Origin: Kryptolebias marmoratus
Taxonomy: Eukaryota > Chordata > Actinopteri > Cyprinodontiformes > Rivulidae
Reading direction: 5' to 3'
NCBI RefSeq assembly: GCF_001649575.2
Contig: NC_051433.1
Span: 22,102,710-22,166,709 of the forward strand
DNA: 64,000 nucleotides
The notes beneath the pieces are model-generated. The model did not search any database. It was not told the origin of the DNA and saw nothing but the letters and a program-made list of their open reading frames with translations. The position numbers and the translations under genes were made by a program. Below are positions 59,571 through 64,000 of the stretch, in pieces (the stretch's first letter is position 1; each line of letters begins with the position of its first letter).

Positions 59571-61326
59571 GACGAGGAAAAGTCTCGCCCGAGGGGTCAG
59601 AGGGTCACTGTGACGGCAAGAGATGGGTCCAGACACGCGGGTTGGGGGGGGGGATCAGTCGTGTTTCTCTGTAAACACGGGCAGTGGAACATGACAGGCA
59701 TGAACGGGGGCTCAATTAAAGGAGTGCATCGGGAGGCCGACAGCGGTTCGCCATCATTCAGGAGAACTAATCCCACCTCCGGCTAAAGACACAAACGGCT
59801 GCAGGAGCACGAAGCAGCTGCACGAGACAGACAAGAACACCCGGGCGTGCGTCTCGACCGTTAATGCTCCTCTCATGGGAAAAGGCGATGAGCAGATGAA
59901 TAAAAATATACTTTCTTTGTGAGAGAGCGAGCCTGAAATCGCCCGGCAGGTGAGAGTCTGCTGTTTGCGTGGCGTGCCTGCTGCGTCATCTCCTTCCTGT
60001 GCCAACAAGACATCATCACCCCCCCTCCCCCGAATGTGAAATGTTCTGCGACTTCTCTGAGGATGTTGTTGTCATCGTGGCAGAAGCTTAAGCTTGGGAT
60101 GCCGAGGATCCTGTTAGTTATGTTAACAAGATATTTAAGGTGGTTTTATCAGCATGTAGATATGGTTTTAGAACCTGGGAGTCATTCACTTCAGTTTTTT
60201 GTTTGTATTTGTTTTCTGTTTTTAAATCCTCTGACGTCAACAGGAGTTTCTTCAGTTTGAGTTGTAATAATGTGGGAGGCTGATTATTCAACTTATTGTA
60301 CTCTTTCTCTATTATCTCTAATTATTTGGGTTGGAGTACTTGTTTTTGTTTTTTTACTCTCATGATACTGGATGAGATTAGTGCTTGTTTCAAGGTTTGA
60401 CCAAAATGACTACAACTTTCTCATTTCTCCACATAAGGTGACCTTAGTCTCAAACTCTTTCATTTCACACGCTTTCACAGGTGAAAAATTTCCTTTTCTG
60501 CATGTGTTTTTTTTCCTTCTTCTTCCCAAATCCAGATGGGAAACATGTAAAAGTGTGATTTCAGCATGTAGAGAACGTGTGGGTTTTCTGTAAGGGTTAT
60601 CTGAGTTTTTTTTTTTTGTATGCAACTCATTGTAAATATTCCTATTTTGCTTTATGTCAGGAGAAGGCAACATTTTTTCATTTTTTTTTAGTCAGAGACC
60701 AATTTTCACTCAGTCAAAAGGATCCAAGGGCCACACACTGAAATGAAATACAAGCACAGTATGCTGCCATTAATCCATCGTACATAAAGTCACATCAGCT
60801 TTCAAAAATGCTCCGTTCTGTTTGTTTAACAGCATGTAGCTAACCTCGTCGTTTTTTTTTATGATTGCAGTTTTGTTTTATACTTGGCGTGCTTCGTCAA
60901 ACATAGTAATATTGTCTTAGAATATCAAACATATTGCATGTTAAATAGTGTTTGTGACAGTAAAGTTAGATTTCAGGTCTTAATTTAAAACAATCTAATC
61001 ATTTTATTGTATTTTTGGGGAGGGAGGAGGATGGGTGCGGAAGCTATTTGTCTGGAGTTTGGTTTTTGGCTTCATCACAGTCACCACAAAGAAAACTTTA
61101 CGCCTAATTTAGCTCAAAACTCTATCTCAGAATTGATTAAAAAGCTGTGCAAAAACTAAAAAAAAAAATTATAATGGGATGATTTTCATTTCTAGACTTG
61201 ATTTCTTTGGATTTTAGTATGTTGAGGTCTAGATGGAGATGCTCCAAAGACCACTTTTGTTCTTTAGGAAGCCAAAAAACTCAAAACAATAAACAAACTT
61301 GAACTTAAAACGTGGAAAATCCAAAT

Positions 61327-61480
61327 TAGGGCTGCATGATATATCAAACGTTTATTGCAATGTCATTATTGCAACACTATTACGCATAATATCAGTCTCA
61401 CAAAGGTTTGTGATAAATATTCTTGCCAATCAGATGGACCCTTGCTCCCCTAAACGTCCAGCCGGCGTTAGGATAGCCAG
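61327..61480 (+). repeat. Left half of the 'ctagg-ctgca' MITE type
   Basis: 'tagggctgcatgatatatca' matches the terminal repeat of the element at 19862-20169; no partner end was found. Confidence 0.5.
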
Positions 61481-64000
61481 CTAGGATAATAAAGGCTAAA
61501 ACGTTAAAGCACAAGGACAGAGTTGGTAATGTTGTGATTAGAAAAATAAGAGAGGAGTAAAGAAAATGGGTTTATTTCAACTAACCTTGTCATAGCAATA
61601 CTTGACAAAAGTACCTCAAAACAATCCCAAACCTCAGTCTTAGAATTTTAGGATCTTCACCTCAGCTGCTTTAATATTTGAATAGTTTGGTTTTCTTCTA
61701 AATCTCTGTTGAACATCCATCTTTAAAGAGCTGCTGCTCACATTTGCAGGAGCACACCTCTGACCGAACCCGAAAGCTCTAAACCAAAACCTTCAGATTT
61801 AGAGTAAACAAAAGCATATTCTCACATCAGGAAAAAAGCAAAAAAGGCAAAAAAACCCCCACCCATATTCTGCAAAGACTAATGATCAACACTTACAAGA
61901 AATACATAAACCAATGCGTAAAAAGCCCTCATAGACTCAGGCTTGCTGCCATTTAAATCCCATCAAACAATAAAATCAGCTGGCAAACAGTCTTGGCTTC
62001 GTATCATCTTGTTTTGTCTTTCCTCCAGAGAGAGAAAAAAGGCAAGAAAATCAAAAACATAAGAAAAAAAAACAAAAACTCAGCTGGCTCCTCTCCCATC
62101 CAGCATGCACGCACAGGGCTTTCAGTCATGCTCTGCAGGTACTCGCCGGCACATTGGTGTGCATCCAGCAGTGTGTGTTTGTGCATTTCTCTGTCTTTTG
62201 TGTGCGCATTGTGTGAAGGTTCAAGTGAGGTTGCCTGAAGGGAATACAGGAGCAGAGAACTACGCTGCCGTGAGCTGAGCGTCTGCTGGCAAACTGCTTC
62301 GGAGGAGACATCAGCTCTGCGCTCGCATCAATAAAAGACATGCAGACTGACAGAGAAGAAAATGACGAGGTCAGCGGGTGGGAGTGGGAGGAAGGGAGGA
62401 GAGAAAAAGCGAGTACAGTAAAAGAAGAGTTACTTCTCTCAAAGGGCAGATGAACTCAGCCCACTTGGTTTGCATAATTGACCGTTTTAGGAGAAACAGG
62501 AGATGTTCAGGTACCGCTCGCACTTCTGAGCGGTTTATAACGCGTCGCCCAGCACCCTCTTTTCCCATCAATTCGGTAACATTTCCACTGGTCGTCTCAG
62601 TGACATTAAGAAAAATCCATCTCTCTTGTTGGAGCTGGCAGCGGAGCGGAACGGAGCTGCTGGACCTCGGCGGGCACGTGGGAGTTTCTGTCACGCGGGG
62701 TCGATGCCTGGATGGCACCGTGCCCGCTGAATGTCATTCCAGTTAGGAAGAGGAGGGGAATCAATAAGGAGGAAGATAGGGATCCAAAGAGGGACAGACG
62801 GACGGTGTCCAACTCATTACAGGGTGACCTCTTTACACTGGTCGCCTGGCAACCAGGGAGGTGACAAGATGTGGGTGGTAGATCAGCTGATAATGTCACA
62901 GAAGAAGCATAAACTGTGAAAAAAAACAAGCTCTCAGCTTTGATTAAACCCTGGTGATCTTCAAAAATAAGCGAGGGTACAAAAGTGAAAGTGAAAGTGG
63001 TAAAAGTGCACAAAATATTGGAAATGTTTAACTTTAAACAAATGTCACTTAGTTTTAGGTCTTCAGGCAGTTCAGACATCATCACCAAACATTGCAGTAA
63101 TAGAAAATTCAATATTTGATCTATATTTTACTGGTAGCAAAAAATGGGACTCCACCTGAATGTTAATGCCATCAATAATTTTGTCATAGTTTTCATATTA
63201 GCCCGCGCACTCATGGTAAAAAAGTAAGTGCACCCTCTTGCCATTTAAAGCTTGGATCGCCACACTCTCCGGCTCTGAGCTGAGAAAGCTCCCAGGATGG
63301 GAAGCGAAACGTCTTCAACTACAGAGAAGTCCAGTTGTTTTGTTATTAAAATTGAATTTTTTGGATTCTTGCACACTTAGTTCACTCCTCTTAGCTTCGT
63401 CAGAGCTGTGGCAGGATCTGAAAAGAGCTGTGGGTGAACGAATCTTAATGAACTTCAGCAACACTGAAAAAAATGCAGGCCACAGTTATTAGCCTAAATT
63501 CCTCCACTACAATATTTCAGATTCCTTCTGCTACATGTGGCTCTGCAAGATGTTTATGGTAGGCTTTTAGTATTTCACACACTGTCTCTACATTTTGACT
63601 TAGGCTGTTTTTTTCCCCTACACACATTAAAATAAACATTTTTCAAATGCTTTTGCTGATGTGTTTGTACCACTTATTCATATGCAAACAACACTTTAGT
63701 TGAGATTTCTTAAAAAATGTGTAGGTTAAAAAAACCCTCTGAATATAATAAAACTGTCTGCTAAAAAAAACAAAAAAAAAAACAGAGTTTGTGGAAACCT
63801 AATTTGCTGATACCCACTATTGTTTTGTAAATTCAGCATGTGGCCACAACAATACTAGTGCAACTTTCAGCATTTTTATGGTTGTTTAAGTTTGGCTCAG
63901 CATCTGAGATCATTAAACTTTGGCCATGTGCTAAAAAGGTTAATGTAACTGAGGAAAAAAAGGAGGATTTTAAGCCGTGCTTCGTAGAGTAAATTCTTTT

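Larger units (their letters stand above)
59096..64000. other. cdh4: cdh4 intron reaching the window edge
   Basis: No further cadherin exon was found on the minus strand, so the next upstream exon lies outside. It contains a family A fragment at 60388-60445, a MITE half at 61327-61480, G and A runs, and a TAAT-rich patch at 59460-59570. A repeat-like phrase (gaagcgaaacgtcttcaac) is at 63301-63319. Confidence 0.6.

Noticed and set aside
62606..63112. 168-codon minus-strand frame that might have been an upstream cdh4 exon
   Set aside because: No cadherin motif, biased hydrophobic content and no matching splice phase.
63291..63316. Hammerhead-ribozyme-like core (ggatgg...gcgaaac)
   Set aside because: The CUGANGA core is not preserved and stems could not be drawn; more likely a repeat phrase.

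Overview
The window looks like nuclear DNA of a ray-finned (teleost) fish. Genes are split into short GT-AG exons and the proteins are vertebrate. The non-coding DNA is full of repeats of teleost type: Tc1/mariner relics, hAT-type and TA-flanked MITEs, a LINE tail, and short interspersed repeats whose wording I recognise from spiny-rayed fishes. One ~300-440 bp repeat family recurs at least ten times. No prokaryotic or viral gene was seen. I could not determine the species; a killifish-like or other percomorph fish is only a guess.

Four protein genes are supported, all by exon-by-exon reading with matching phases. (1) A cadherin-26-like gene (cdh26), + strand, 416-9135, 16 exons, 784 codons. 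(2) lsm14b, - strand, 11459-9476, 8 exons, 378 codons. (3) taf4, + strand, 12583-26173, 16 exons, 875 codons. (4) The 3' part of R-cadherin (cdh4), - strand, 59095-47289, 6 exons; its 5' exons lie beyond the right edge. The neighbours match human 20q13.33 (CDH26, CDH4, TAF4, LSM14B). cdh26 and lsm14b are tail to tail, lsm14b and taf4 are head to head across a CCAAT/NRF1-bearing promoter, and taf4 and cdh4 are tail to tail across about 21 kb.

The two cadherins are calcium-dependent adhesion proteins. Lsm14b is a P-body/mRNP translational regulator and Taf4 is a TFIID subunit. They are linked by conserved synteny, not by a shared pathway. The 26.2-47.3 kb interval has no supported gene. It holds the probable taf4 3' UTR, a Tc1 relic, two CTCF-like sites, repeats, and stretches that could be conserved regulatory DNA. 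59.1-64.0 kb is cdh4 intron.

The most striking structures are: a ~1.4 kb palindrome in cdh26 intron 2 with a Tc1 derivative sitting at its centre; a 388-bp TA-flanked MITE in which one arm carries three 40-bp units and the other one; a dispersed repeat with a YY1-like core and a TTCC...GGAA palindrome at its end; a pair of perfect in-frame tandem splice donors in cdh4; and a CTCF-like pair just past the taf4 poly(A) signal. I saw no new enzymatic or defence system.
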